This document shows, piece after piece, positions 18,105 through 26,711 of a stretch of 64,000 nt of DNA. The number at the start of each line of letters is the position of its first letter. Position 1 is the stretch's first letter. The notes beneath the pieces are model-generated. The model did no database searches. It was given only the letters and a program-made list of their open reading frames with translations, and was not told the origin of the DNA. Origin of the DNA: Deltaproteobacteria bacterium (GTDB lineage Bacteria > Desulfobacterota > Binatia > UTPRO1); assembly GCA_016200545.1 (NCBI GenBank), contig JACQEO010000028.1, positions 1-64,000 of the forward strand, read 5' to 3'. The translations under genes and the position numbers were made by a program.

Positions 18105-19258
18105 CCGAATCGCGACGCTCGCCGGTGCGGAGCAGCCGTGACGAGAGCGCGGCGCGCGCGCCCTTCGTAGCGCTCGTCGACCGCCAGCGGCTGCTTCTCT
18201 GCGTCGGCAGCGGCGGCGTCGGCAAGACGACGACCGCCGCCACGCTCGGACTCTTGGCGGCACGCCGCGGTCGCCAGGCCGCGGTGCTGACGATCGACCC
18301 GGCACGGCGGCTGAAAGACAGCCTCGGCATCGACGCCCTCGGCGGCGAGCCACATCGCGTCCCGCTCGAAGATCTCGGCGAGGCGCACGGCGGCTCGCTC
18401 GACGCGATGCTCCTCGACGCCAAGCACACCTTCGACGCGCTCATCCGGCGCTACGCGATCTCCGAAGGGGCGGCGGAGCGCGTCCTCGGAAATCGAATCT
18501 ACCACAGTATCTCGACTGCGCTCGCCGGCTCGCAGGAGTACATGGCGATGGAGCGCCTGCACGCGATCGCTTCCGAGGGCCGGTACGATCTGCTCGTCGT
18601 GGACACGCCGCCGACACATCACGCGCTCGACTTCCTGGAGGCGCCGGAACGGTTGACGGCGCTCCTGTCGTCGCGCGCGGCAGCCATTCTGCAAAATCCG
18701 ACGTTGATCCTCTCGCGCGAGAGCTCGCGCTTGGCGCAGGCCGCGCTCGCCGCGGTGCTGCGCGGCCTCGAGCGTTTCACCGGCTTCGAGCTCTTGCGTG
18801 ACGTCGGCGAATTCGTCGCCGGCATCGAAGGGTTCTCGAGCGGCTTTCAGTCACGCGCGGCGGAGGTGGCGGCCTTCCTGCGCGAGCGGGACACCGCGTT
18901 TCTCCTGGTGACGACGCCGGAACCCGCGCGCGTCGGTGAGACGCTGGCGTTTCACCAGGAGCTCGCGCGTGCCGGGCTGCCCTTCGGCGGCTTCATCGTG
19001 AATCGCGTGCTACCGGCGGATCTCGTCCGCGAACCGCCGCCCGACCCGGCTCGCGAGGAAGGACGCGACGCCGCACTCGCGCGCAAGCTCGCCGCTGTCC
19101 ACCAGCACTTCGGCGGCCTGGTCGAGGCGGAGCGCGCCGAGATCGCGCAGCTCGAGCGCGCCGCACCCGGGGTCCCTCTCATCGAGATCCCGCTCCAGAT
19201 CGAGGAGCCGACCTCGTTGCAGAGCCTGGCGCGCATCGCCGCCGCGCTCGACGGCTGA
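18101..19258 (+). CDS. ArsA/Get3-family ATPase, second of a pair
   Basis: 385 residues. Walker A is LCVGSGGVGKTTTAATLGLL near residue 34; the signature lysine of the family is replaced by serine (GS-GGVGKTTT). Switch I-like LTIDPARRLKDSLGID and switch II VVDTPPTHHALDFLEAPERL are intact, and FIVNRVLPADL is the base-contact region. Translationally coupled to the preceding ATPase. Asymmetric P-loops suggest division of labour in a heterodimer. Client protein unknown. Confidence 0.85.
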   Translation: MTESRRSPVRSSRDESAARAPFVALVDRQRLLLCVGSGGVGKTTTAATLGLLAARRGRQAAVLTIDPARRLKDSLGIDALGGEPHRVPLEDLGEAHGGSLDAMLLDAKHTFDALIRRYAISEGAAERVLGNRIYHSISTALAGSQEYMAMERLHAIASEGRYDLLVVDTPPTHHALDFLEAPERLTALLSSRAAAILQNPTLILSRESSRLAQAALAAVLRGLERFTGFELLRDVGEFVAGIEGFSSGFQSRAAEVAAFLRERDTAFLLVTTPEPARVGETLAFHQELARAGLPFGGFIVNRVLPADLVREPPPDPAREEGRDAALARKLAAVHQHFGGLVEAERAEIAQLERAAPGVPLIEIPLQIEEPTSLQSLARIAAALDG

Positions 19259-19269
19259 GGATGCGTCAG

Positions 19270-19331
19270 CGCGCGAATGCCCTTCGCGCGCCGATACCCG
19301 TCGCGAGGCGTCGCCGAGCGGCGCGAAGGCG
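19270..19331. repeat. dispersed GC-rich repeat, degenerate site
   Basis: GCGCGCGAATGCCCTTCGCG then CGATACCCGTCGCGAGGCG corresponds in order and orientation to the second half of the 58-bp unit at 16956 plus the start of the next unit, with scattered differences. It lies between two convergent genes. Together with the 16956 array it flanks the ArsA pair as direct repeats. Confidence 0.5.
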
Positions 19332-19333
19332 GG

Positions 19334-19684
19334 TTACGATCCTGCGGACGCCGCGTGCGGCTTCGCGGCGCGACGTCGCTTCGGACGGTCGCGCGCCGCC
19401 ATGAGGCGGTCGAGCTTGATGTTGAGGTTCACGAGGCTGCCCTGGAGCGACTCGATCTTCGAGAGCAGCCGATTGTAGTCCGCCTTCGACGGCACGTTCA
19501 GGAGCCCGAGCAGCATCTGCATGTTTCGGTCTACCTGTCCCTTGGTGCGCGCCGCACGCTGCAGCGCCCCCGAGAACGTCTCCGCCATGCGCGGATTGGC
19601 GAGGATTTCCTCCGCCAGCTGGACAAGCCTCGCCTCGCCCATCTCGACGATCCAGGTGAGCATCGTTCGGTCGCGTCGCGCCAC
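19334..19684 (-). CDS. small helical protein, phasin-like or uncharacterised
   Basis: About 116 residues (GTG start; an ATG seven codons in is as good). Almost entirely alpha-helical, with heptad-like stretches VPSKADYNRLLSKIESLQGS and LVNLNIKLDRLMAARD, then a basic Lys/Arg/Ala tail. The layout of a helical core, coiled coil and basic Ala-rich tail resembles phasin-like granule or nucleoid proteins, but no decisive motif is present. It converges with the ArsA pair. Confidence 0.5.
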   Translation of the reverse strand: MARRDRTMLTWIVEMGEARLVQLAEEILANPRMAETFSGALQRAARTKGQVDRNMQMLLGLLNVPSKADYNRLLSKIESLQGSLVNLNIKLDRLMAARDRPKRRRAAKPHAASAGS

Positions 19685-19782
19685 GTGGTTCCCGCGTTTA
19701 CAGTCGAAAAGACGGCGACTATAGTGACGCGCTCTCGGAGGGTCAAGGTGAGACGCGCGCGGCGCGCTTCACCACGCCGCAC

Positions 19783-20028
19783 ATGGAGCTTGCACTCGCG
19801 CTCGGCTATCTCACCGGCCTACGATTCCTCGCACCGTACCCGCTCGACCTGCCGAGTGTGCTCGCGACCGGTGCAGTCGTGAACACCTGCGACGCCATCA
19901 TGTGCCGGCTCGTCGCCCGCAACAACGGCTACCCGCCGCGTCTGTGGACCGCGCTCGGACTCGTGTTCGGCATCTGGGCGGTGGCGGTGTGTATCTTGCT
20001 GCCGAAGCGCGCCGAGAGCGGGCGCTGA
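19783..20028 (+). CDS. small two-span membrane protein, unknown
   Basis: 81 residues starting MELALALGYLTGLRFLAPYP. A first hydrophobic stretch covers about 3-35 and a second (TALGLVFGIWAVAVCILLP) about 56-74, with a charged loop VARNNGYPPRLW between. No family recognised. It lies 2 bp before the metallopeptidase gene on the same strand and is probably cotranscribed with it. Confidence 0.45.
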   Translation: MELALALGYLTGLRFLAPYPLDLPSVLATGAVVNTCDAIMCRLVARNNGYPPRLWTALGLVFGIWAVAVCILLPKRAESGR

Positions 20029-20030
20029 CG

Positions 20031-21116
20031 ATGGCGTGCCACATCGGAGCGTCGTCGACGACCGGGTGCGCCACACAGGCGAGCGACGCCGCCTCGCCCA
20101 CGGACCTCGAGCAGGCGCCGGCCGAGGTCCGCGATCTCCTGCGTACCCGCATCAGCCAGCTCGGGCTTCGCCTCGAGGGCTCGCCCGTCGAGCGCTGCAT
20201 CGAGCAGCTCTATCGCGAGCTCGCCCGTAAGGGCCTCCAGCGCTTCCGACCCATCTGCTATCTGTCCGATGAGTGGGGATGCCCTTCGGGCGCACCGGTG
20301 ATCGGCATTCCCTTCTACCTCGCCGACCCGCGCCTCGCGCGGCTCGAGCGCGAGGTCAACGACCTCGAGGACGAACGTGAGATCCTGTCCTATTTGCGTC
20401 ACGAGGCCGGTCACGCGATCAATTACGCCTACCGTTTCTATCGCGAGCCGCTGTGGCGGCGGCTCTTCGGCCCCTTCAATCGTCCCTATCGCGATCGCTA
20501 TCGCCCGGTCCCCTTCAGCCGGGAGTTCGTGCGCCACCTCCCCGGCTGGTACGCGCAGAAGCATCCCGACGAAGATTTCGCCGAGACCTTCGCGGTCTGG
20601 CTGGCTCCGCGCTCGAACTGGCGGCGGCGCTACCGCGACTGGCCGGCGATGCGCAAGCTGCGCTACGTCGAGCGCACCGCGCGGCGCATCACCGACCAAG
20701 ATCCGATCGTCCGCAAGGGCGACTTCGACGTCACCGTCGACAACATGCACCTGACGCTCGCGGAGTTCTACGCGCGCGGACTCGAAGAGACGCGCGCCGT
20801 CGAGACGATCGCCATTGACGCCGACCTCGAACAGATCTTCTTCCGCAAGGGCCGGCGGCGAACGGCGTTGAAGCCCGCGGCCGAGATCATCGAGCAGCAT
20901 CGCGTCGCGCTCACTGATACGCTCGCGTATTGGACCGGCGCCCACCGCCCGCTCGTGCGACGGCTCCTGCGGCGCATGGCGCGGCGCGCGCGCGAGCTCG
21001 ATCTCTTCGGCACCCAGGGGCATGAGGCGGAGTATCTGGTGCCCCTCACCGCGTTCGGCACCACCCTCGCGATGCATTCCGTCACCAACGGCGGTTTCGA
21101 GCACGGCGCGCACTGA
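20031..21116 (+). CDS. putative zinc metallopeptidase (HEAGH motif)
   Basis: About 361 residues. The zinc-binding helix is ILSYLRHEAGHAINYAYRFY at about 121-140, an HExxH-type motif; a downstream acidic segment HPDEDFAETFAVWL likely provides the third ligand. This matches the family annotated as putative zinc-binding metallopeptidases. There is no signal peptide or membrane span, so it is cytoplasmic. It is followed by an ATP-grasp ligase in the same direction. Substrate unknown; the pairing suggests a peptide that is both built and cut. Confidence 0.75.
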   Translation: MACHIGASSTTGCATQASDAASPTDLEQAPAEVRDLLRTRISQLGLRLEGSPVERCIEQLYRELARKGLQRFRPICYLSDEWGCPSGAPVIGIPFYLADPRLARLEREVNDLEDEREILSYLRHEAGHAINYAYRFYREPLWRRLFGPFNRPYRDRYRPVPFSREFVRHLPGWYAQKHPDEDFAETFAVWLAPRSNWRRRYRDWPAMRKLRYVERTARRITDQDPIVRKGDFDVTVDNMHLTLAEFYARGLEETRAVETIAIDADLEQIFFRKGRRRTALKPAAEIIEQHRVALTDTLAYWTGAHRPLVRRLLRRMARRARELDLFGTQGHEAEYLVPLTAFGTTLAMHSVTNGGFEHGAH

Positions 21117-21208
21117 ACAACGAGCGCCGCGGTCTCGAATTTTTCATCACCGCGTACGCTGCATTTTGTTCTTCTTTTGCGACATTGCTTGATGCTATCC
21201 TTGTGACG

Positions 21209-22228
21209 ATGCCGAAGCTGCGAGTGGGCATATTGTACGACGGGTGGGACGACGAGGCGGAGGGCGCAGCGGAGGACAAAACCCCGCGTCGCAAACGTCG
21301 CCGCGAAAAAGCGGATCATGAAGAGGTGCACGAGGCCCTGAAGAAACTGGGCCACGACCCCTTCTATCACGTCCTCGACGGCCGAGCGGTGACCCTGCAC
21401 GCACTCGCTGATCAGCGCGCCGACCTCTACTTCAATCTCGCGGAGTCGTACGCCGGCGACGACACCAAAGAGATGAACGTCGCCGCATACTTGGAGCTGC
21501 TCGGCCGGCGCTTCACCGGCACCGGATCGCACGGGCTCTACCTCGCGCAGGACAAGGCGCTGGCGAAGAAAATCTTTGCGTTTCACGGCATCCGCACGCC
21601 GTATTTCATGACCGGATACCGCGGCCGCCTCGATTGGGCGCACGACATTCACTTTCCCGTCATCGTCAAGCCGGCACTCGAAGATGGTTCGATCGGGATC
21701 CGCTTCAGCGCAGTCGTCGGCAGCTTGAAAGAGCTGATGGAGCGCATCGACGGTGTGCACGCGCAGTTCGACGCGCCGGTGCTCATCGAGGAGTACATCG
21801 AGGGCCGTGAGATCTACGTCGCTGTGCTCGGTAACCGCGATCCCGAAGCGCTGCCGATCGTCGAGCTCGATCTCTCGCAGCTACCGGAGGGAACGCCGCG
21901 GATCGCCGGCACCGAGGTCAAATGGGAGCAAGGCACGGCCGCCTACCGCAACACGCAGCCCTTCTTCCCCGACGACCTCGACGAGGAGACGGAACGCCGC
22001 CTCAAGGAGACGGCGTGCGCCGCCTACCAGGCGCTCAAGCTCCGCGACTACGGCCGCATCGACATTCGCCTCGACGCGCAGGGAAACGCCCACGTCATCG
22101 AGGTGAACCCCAACCCGTGGCTGCTATCGAGCGCGGAATTCGCGAAGGCCGCCAAGAAGTCGGGCCACCAGCACTGCCAGCTGATCGGCGAGATCGTCGA
22201 GCTCGCCATGTCGCGCTACGGCGCCTGA
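21209..22228 (+). CDS. ATP-grasp ligase, D-Ala-D-Ala ligase-like
   Basis: 339 residues from MPKLRVGILYDGW. The N-terminal domain resembles Ddl (ADLYFNLAESYAGD corresponds to the DxVFxxLHG region). The ATP-grasp core shows FPVIVKPALEDGSIGI, VLIEEYIEGREIYVAVLGN and the metal/phosphate segment RIDIRLDAQGNAHVIEVNPN. It differs from the genuine ddl at 30272-31219 by a charged insertion near 15-45 (KTPRRKRRREKADHEE) and the missing LHG histidine, so a different amino donor or acceptor is likely. Paired with the upstream metallopeptidase. Confidence 0.78.
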   Translation: MPKLRVGILYDGWDDEAEGAAEDKTPRRKRRREKADHEEVHEALKKLGHDPFYHVLDGRAVTLHALADQRADLYFNLAESYAGDDTKEMNVAAYLELLGRRFTGTGSHGLYLAQDKALAKKIFAFHGIRTPYFMTGYRGRLDWAHDIHFPVIVKPALEDGSIGIRFSAVVGSLKELMERIDGVHAQFDAPVLIEEYIEGREIYVAVLGNRDPEALPIVELDLSQLPEGTPRIAGTEVKWEQGTAAYRNTQPFFPDDLDEETERRLKETACAAYQALKLRDYGRIDIRLDAQGNAHVIEVNPNPWLLSSAEFAKAAKKSGHQHCQLIGEIVELAMSRYGA

Positions 22229-22317
22229 TCACGTCACGGTGCGCCGCGACCATCGCCGCTACGCGGCGCGCGCGGCGGCATGGGGACGCGTCGCCTGCTC
22301 CACCCTCTCCATGAAGG

Positions 22318-22788
22318 CTAGTCCCAGGTCCAATCCTTGCGGGCGGTGCTCGTCTCGTCGTTCTCGTCCGCCTCTTCCGTGAGGTCGATCGGAATCTCGG
22401 CGGCGCAGAAGCGGCACACCCGCGCCGCCAGCTTCACCAGCTCGGCGCAACGCGGGCACGCGCGCAGACCGCTGGTGTCGGCGACGCCGATGCGCGCCAG
22501 ATTCGACTGGTACTCTTCGATCAGCTCCTTCAGGCGCTCCGCATCCGGGTTCGCGTGCCCGCGGCTGCGCAGCGGATCGGTACCGCCCGACGAGTGCACG
22601 ACGATCTCCGACCACAGCGCGCCGCGTGCGATCGTGACTGACGATACCTGCCGGATGCTGATGCTCTCCTCGAGCCGACCGATGAGCGAGGACTTGACGC
22701 GCGTCACGTGCCGGTCGCTCACCTCGAGAACCGTCGGAAACAGGCGATTGCCCGGCGACCACCGACTCGCCCGAAAGCGATGCATCAT
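22318..22788 (-). CDS. bacterial PH-like domain protein with C-terminal zinc ribbon
   Basis: About 156 residues. N-terminal beta-rich part (FPTVLEVSDRHVTRVKSSLI, ISIRQVSSVTIARGALWSEI) resembles the bacterial PH fold that reads membrane or protein surfaces. A helix (AERLKELIEEYQSNLARI) leads to a treble-clef zinc ribbon CPRC...CRFC at about 115-133, then an acidic tail. The start is the ATG of MMHRF, preceded by GGAGG. Function unknown; no membrane span seen. Confidence 0.65.
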   Translation of the reverse strand: MMHRFRASRWSPGNRLFPTVLEVSDRHVTRVKSSLIGRLEESISIRQVSSVTIARGALWSEIVVHSSGGTDPLRSRGHANPDAERLKELIEEYQSNLARIGVADTSGLRACPRCAELVKLAARVCRFCAAEIPIDLTEEADENDETSTARKDWTWD

Positions 22789-22877
22789 CCCCTTCCCCTC
22801 CACCGTGGCATTGTACGTCAGCCACCGCTGCGATCGCCAGCGTCGCCGGGTGGCGAGGGGTTCGGGCCTGCGCTACA

Positions 22878-23537
22878 TCAGGGCGACGTCCGCAGGGCAC
22901 GCTCCTCGGTCGGTCGCGCCGCCCACCACAGCAGCGCCCCGGCAATGACGAAGCCGAAGATCGTGAAGGCCGCCTGGCCGCTGGACGAGAGCGCGGGTTG
23001 CGGCACGAACCCGAAGACGTTGTTGGCCCAGATCGCCATGAGGACGAGGAACATGAGCAGCAGCCGGTGGTTGCCGCCGTCGTACCAGCGCCACGCGAGC
23101 AAGCACCATCCGAGCTCGACGAGGAAGAACGCGAGCGGGTGCGTCGCCAGTCCCGTTCCGAGCAGCACGTCGTGGTTCATGCCGAGGCCGACGAGCGGCA
23201 TGTCCGCGCGGTGGCTCACGACGTCGAGGACGAAGTGCGAGAAGACGGCGAGACCGAGTGCGACGCCGACGCTCGTCGACCGCCACACGCGACCCGCCAA
23301 CCATCCGAGCGCGACGCTGTAGAGCACCGACACGAGGAGCGAATGCGAGTACCCGATGTGCAACTCCCAGTTGCGGAAGACCGGCGGGTCGTGCACCACG
23401 ACGCGCTCGAGGCCGATCATCACGAACACGCCGAAGAGGAAGTCGAGAAAGGCCGTCCCCGCGAGCAAGGGCCCGAGCGGCGCCTCGCGGACGCGTGCCT
23501 TCAAGGCAAAACCCGCGGCGAGGTGACCGACGAACAC
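22878..23537 (-). CDS. integral membrane metal-dependent hydrolase-like protein (DUF457/YdjM type)
   Basis: About 219 residues with five or six membrane spans. VGHLAAGFALKARV at the N-terminus, HIGYSHSLLVSVLY, and AVFSHFVLDVVSHRADMPL carry the spaced histidines and aspartates characteristic of the LexA-binding inner-membrane hydrolase family. A GTG start at 23537 gives the first family-conserved residues; there is no strong ribosome site. Divergent from the enoyl-CoA hydratase. Substrate unknown. Confidence 0.7.
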   Translation of the reverse strand: MFVGHLAAGFALKARVREAPLGPLLAGTAFLDFLFGVFVMIGLERVVVHDPPVFRNWELHIGYSHSLLVSVLYSVALGWLAGRVWRSTSVGVALGLAVFSHFVLDVVSHRADMPLVGLGMNHDVLLGTGLATHPLAFFLVELGWCLLAWRWYDGGNHRLLLMFLVLMAIWANNVFGFVPQPALSSSGQAAFTIFGFVIAGALLWWAARPTEERALRTSP

Positions 23538-23617
23538 GCGCGCTGCATACGTGGCAATGCGCGCCCTCGTCAATGGTCCGCTGCGCGCGCCGCGCGCCGT
23601 CGCTGCGGAGTCGCGCG

Positions 23618-24409
23618 ATGACCGCCTTCGGCGTCGACGTCCGCCGCGAGGCGGAGGGTGTCGCGTGGCTCGTGTTGCGCAATCCCGAGCGCCTGAACGC
23701 GGTGCGCCTCGAAATGTGGCAGGCGATCCCGGCGCTGATGGGCGCACTCGAGGGCGATCCCGCCGTACGCGTCGTCGTCATGCGCGGCGACGGCACCGAG
23801 GCGTTCGCCTCCGGCGCCGACATCTCCGAGTTCACGACACATCGCCGGGATGCCGGCTCGGCGGCGGCGTACGAGCACACGACGGCGCAGGCGTTCGACG
23901 CCCTCACGGCGTTCGCGAAGCCGCTCGTGGCGATGATCCACGGCGTCTGTATCGGCGGCGGTCTGGCGCTCGCGGCGAGCGCGGACCTGCGCATCTCGGC
24001 CGACGACACAAGCTTCGCAGTTCCCGCCGCCCGTCTCGGCCTTGGCTACCACCTGAATGGGGTCGAGCGTTTGGTGCGCCTCCTCGGCCCGTCGGCGGCC
24101 GCGGATCTCTTCTTCTCAGCGCGGCGCTGCGACGCCGCCGAGGCGCTCCGCATCGGGCTCGTAAACCAGGTGGTTGCGAAGGCCGACCTCGAGGCGTTCA
24201 CCGCTCAGTACGCGGGCGCCATCGCCGCCAACGCGCCGCTGACCCTGCGCGCCGCCAAGCGCGCGATCCTCGAGGTGCAACGCGACCCGGCGCGCCGCGA
24301 TCCGGAGGCGGTACGTGCACTCATCGCCGCGTGCTTCGAGAGCGCCGACTACGCCGAGGGCGTGCGTGCGTTTCTCGAGAAGCGCGCGCCGCGCTTTCGC
24401 GGCGCGTGA
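23618..24409 (+). CDS. enoyl-CoA hydratase/isomerase family protein
   Basis: 263 residues, crotonase fold. WLVLRNPERLNAVRLEMW near 17-34 and the oxyanion-hole segments FASGADISEF and MIHGVCIGGGLALAASADLR are clear; the catalytic region FAVPAARLGLGYHLNGVERL lacks one of the two glutamates of canonical hydratases, so isomerase or another crotonase reaction is possible. C-terminal CFESADYAEGVRAFLEKR is typical. The ATG follows GGAG. No neighbouring beta-oxidation genes in the window. Confidence 0.85.
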   Translation: MTAFGVDVRREAEGVAWLVLRNPERLNAVRLEMWQAIPALMGALEGDPAVRVVVMRGDGTEAFASGADISEFTTHRRDAGSAAAYEHTTAQAFDALTAFAKPLVAMIHGVCIGGGLALAASADLRISADDTSFAVPAARLGLGYHLNGVERLVRLLGPSAAADLFFSARRCDAAEALRIGLVNQVVAKADLEAFTAQYAGAIAANAPLTLRAAKRAILEVQRDPARRDPEAVRALIAACFESADYAEGVRAFLEKRAPRFRGA

Positions 24410-24421
24410 GCCCTTGAGCCC

Positions 24422-24459
24422 TTGATGACGCCCCCGCGCCGCTGCGCGGCGCGATGGGC
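24422..24459. repeat. dispersed GC-rich repeat, site 4
   Basis: TTGATGACGCCCCCGCGCCG followed by CTGCGCGGCGCGATGGGC matches the motif at 17061-17105 read on the other strand, with the central GCGAGGC/GCCTCGC arms replaced by another self-complementary pair (GCGCCGC/GCGGCGC). It lies between the convergent enoyl-CoA hydratase and acpS genes. Confidence 0.6.
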
Positions 24460-24489
24460 TCGCGCCCGGGAGTCAATCCCGGCCGCTCC

Positions 24490-24879
24490 TCACCGCTCGG
24501 CGATCACCTGCGCGAGCGCGAGCGCCGCGGTGTGCGTCAGCGCGAGGTGCAGGCGGACGATCCCGGCGGCGGCCGCCGTGAGCGCGGTCCGCCCGCGCAG
24601 GACGATCGCGGGGCGCCCGTCGCTTGGGCGCACGACCTCGATGTCGAGCCAGGTCGCGTGGCGACCCCAGCCGACGCCGAGCGCCTTCATCGTCGCCTCC
24701 TTCGCGGCGAAACGGGCGGCATAGCTCTCGAAGCGGCCGTGGCCGCGGCTCTCGGCGTACGCGCGCTCGCGGTCGGTGAACACGCGCGCCAGGAAGCGTG
24801 CGCCCGTCCGCGGATGCTCGATCGCGGCGCGCACACGCGTCACCTCGGCGAGGTCGACGCCGGTGCCGACGATGCTCAC
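24490..24879 (-). CDS. acpS: holo-[acyl-carrier-protein] synthase
   Basis: Transfers 4'-phosphopantetheine from CoA to acyl carrier protein, activating it for fatty-acid synthesis. 129 residues, normal length. The magnesium-site aspartate is in VGTGVDLAEVTRV and the catalytic/metal glutamate in YAARFAAKEATMKALGVG. FTDRERAYAESRG and LALTHTAALALAQVI are also conserved. GTG start; it lies 20 bp after the radical SAM gene and probably shares its transcript. Confidence 0.93.
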   Translation of the reverse strand: MSIVGTGVDLAEVTRVRAAIEHPRTGARFLARVFTDRERAYAESRGHGRFESYAARFAAKEATMKALGVGWGRHATWLDIEVVRPSDGRPAIVLRGRTALTAAAAGIVRLHLALTHTAALALAQVIAER

Positions 24880-24898
24880 CGCGACTTCACCGCGCGCC

Positions 24899-26623
24899 TC
24901 AGCAGGCGCCGCAGAGGCGGCAGGTGGTGACGTCACAGGGCGCCGTCTGCCTCTCCTCGTAGGCGCGGGTGCGCTCGACCCACAGGAACCGCTTGTGGAG
25001 CGCGTGGTCGATGAAGTCCCACGGCAGGATCTCGTCGACAGCGTAGGCACGACCCACGTAGAAGTCGGGATCGACGCCGCCGTCGCCGGCGTTGCGGCGC
25101 CGATCCTGGACGACACGCCACCAGTCGCCGTCCGCCGCATGGATCGCGAGCAGCAGGCGTGCGACGCGACGGTCGCCGCGCGAGAGCAACGTCGCGTAGT
25201 AGGCCTCGCGCGGTGATTCGACGTCGCACGTGACCCTCGGGAGTCGCCCGATCTCACGGCGCAGGTATTCGATCTTGCCCTTCAGCGACCTCAGATCCTC
25301 CATCGGCTCCCACTGGAGCGGCGTCCACGGCTTGGGGCCGAAGGGGTTGATCGAGAGCGTCAGGCGCTGAACGCGGCCGTCACGCTGAAAACGTGCGCGG
25401 ATTTTCTTCGTCAACTCGACGATCCCGACGACGTCCTCGTGCGTCTCGGTCGGCAGCCCGATCATGAAGTAGAGTTTCATCGCGCGCACGCCGGAGCCGA
25501 CGAGCCAGTCCGCGGCACGCAGGATCTCGGGCTCGGTCAAGTTTTTGTTGATGACTCGCCGCATGCGCTCGGAGCCCGCCTCGGGCGCGACCGTCACGCT
25601 GTGCGTGGCGCTGCGGCCGAGGGCGGTCGCGAGGCGACGGCTGATGACGTCGGCCTTGAGCGACGACGGCGACGGTCGGCCGCCGCGGTCGGCGATGAAC
25701 TCGCAGAGCTCGGCGACGCCCGGCACGCTCGCCATCTCGGCGCCGACGAGGCCGATCGTCGGACGCACGGCGAGCCCTTCGGCGGCCGCGGCCCGCAAGG
25801 TCTCGACGCTGCGGCTACGGATCGGTCGGTACATGTATCCGGCGGCGCAGAAGCGGCAGCCCCACTCACAGCCACGGCTCGCCTCGACGAGGTACATGTC
25901 GCCGAAGACCGCCTCGGGCGCCAAGACCTTCGACGCCGTCGGGAAGCGATCGAGGTCGGCGATGAGGCGACGCTGCACCACGCCGGCACCGGGGCCGCGG
26001 TAGCTGACCGATTGGATCGTGCCGTCGGCGGCATAGTCGATCGTGTAGCGATCCGGACGGTACGCGCCCGCGACCTCGGCCGCCGCGTCGAGGACACCGG
26101 CGCGTCCACCGCCGGCGTCGCGCGCGCCGACGTAGCGCGCGAGGAACTCCGGAATCATCTCCTCGCCCTCGCCGATCAGGAAGAGGTCGAAGAAGTCGGC
26201 GATCGGCTCGGGGTTGAGGAAGGTGGCGGGACCGCCGGCGACGAGCAGCGGACCGCCGGTGCGCCCGTCGCGCAGCGGCGTGATGCCTGCGCCCACGAGT
26301 ATCTCGACGACGTGGAGGTAGTCCGACTCGAACGAGATCGAGAACGCCACCAGCTCGAAGTCGCGGAGCGGCCGTCCCGACTCGAACGACACCACCTCGC
26401 GATCCTGGTCGTCGCGGTCGGGAAGGAACGCGCGCTCGCAGCGCACACGCGGGTGACACGAGAGGATCTCGAACACCGCCTGAAACCCGAGGTTCGCCAT
26501 CCCGACCGGATAGGTGTTCGGGTAGACCAGGCAGACGGCAACGTCCCCGCCCACCGTCGGCTCGAAGAGCATCCGCTCCTGCGCGAGCCGCTGGCGCGCT
26601 CGTTCCCGTGGCCGTTGCCGCAT
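24899..26623 (-). CDS. B12-binding-type radical SAM protein with C-terminal cysteine cluster
   Basis: 574 residues. An N-terminal cobalamin-binding-like Rossmann region (VCLVYPNTYPVGMANLGFQA, LLVAGGPATFLNPEPIADFF, DLFLIGEGEEMIPEFL) precedes a radical SAM barrel with CxxxCxxC in EASRGCEWGCRFCAAGYMYR near 273. APEAGSERMRRVINKNLTEP and YFMIGLPTETHEDVVGIVEL follow. The C-terminus ends CDVTTCRLCGAC, spacing C-x4-C-x2-C-x2-C, possibly a further iron-sulfur site. The family is broadly conserved but its substrate is unassigned. It lies between ftsZ and acpS. Confidence 0.85.
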   Translation of the reverse strand: MRQRPRERARQRLAQERMLFEPTVGGDVAVCLVYPNTYPVGMANLGFQAVFEILSCHPRVRCERAFLPDRDDQDREVVSFESGRPLRDFELVAFSISFESDYLHVVEILVGAGITPLRDGRTGGPLLVAGGPATFLNPEPIADFFDLFLIGEGEEMIPEFLARYVGARDAGGGRAGVLDAAAEVAGAYRPDRYTIDYAADGTIQSVSYRGPGAGVVQRRLIADLDRFPTASKVLAPEAVFGDMYLVEASRGCEWGCRFCAAGYMYRPIRSRSVETLRAAAAEGLAVRPTIGLVGAEMASVPGVAELCEFIADRGGRPSPSSLKADVISRRLATALGRSATHSVTVAPEAGSERMRRVINKNLTEPEILRAADWLVGSGVRAMKLYFMIGLPTETHEDVVGIVELTKKIRARFQRDGRVQRLTLSINPFGPKPWTPLQWEPMEDLRSLKGKIEYLRREIGRLPRVTCDVESPREAYYATLLSRGDRRVARLLLAIHAADGDWWRVVQDRRRNAGDGGVDPDFYVGRAYAVDEILPWDFIDHALHKRFLWVERTRAYEERQTAPCDVTTCRLCGAC

Positions 26624-26711
26624 CGTGAAGGGTCGTCGCTCGAACTCGCGACTTGACGATTATAGACAGCCGCGAGCGCGCGCCTCAAGCGTGACGGAAG
26701 AGGCCCGCAGG

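Noticed and set aside
17142..19258. Arsenite efflux operon
   Set aside because: The ATPases are ArsA-like, but there is no arsB, arsD or arsR nearby and the cysteine metal-site pattern is not visible.
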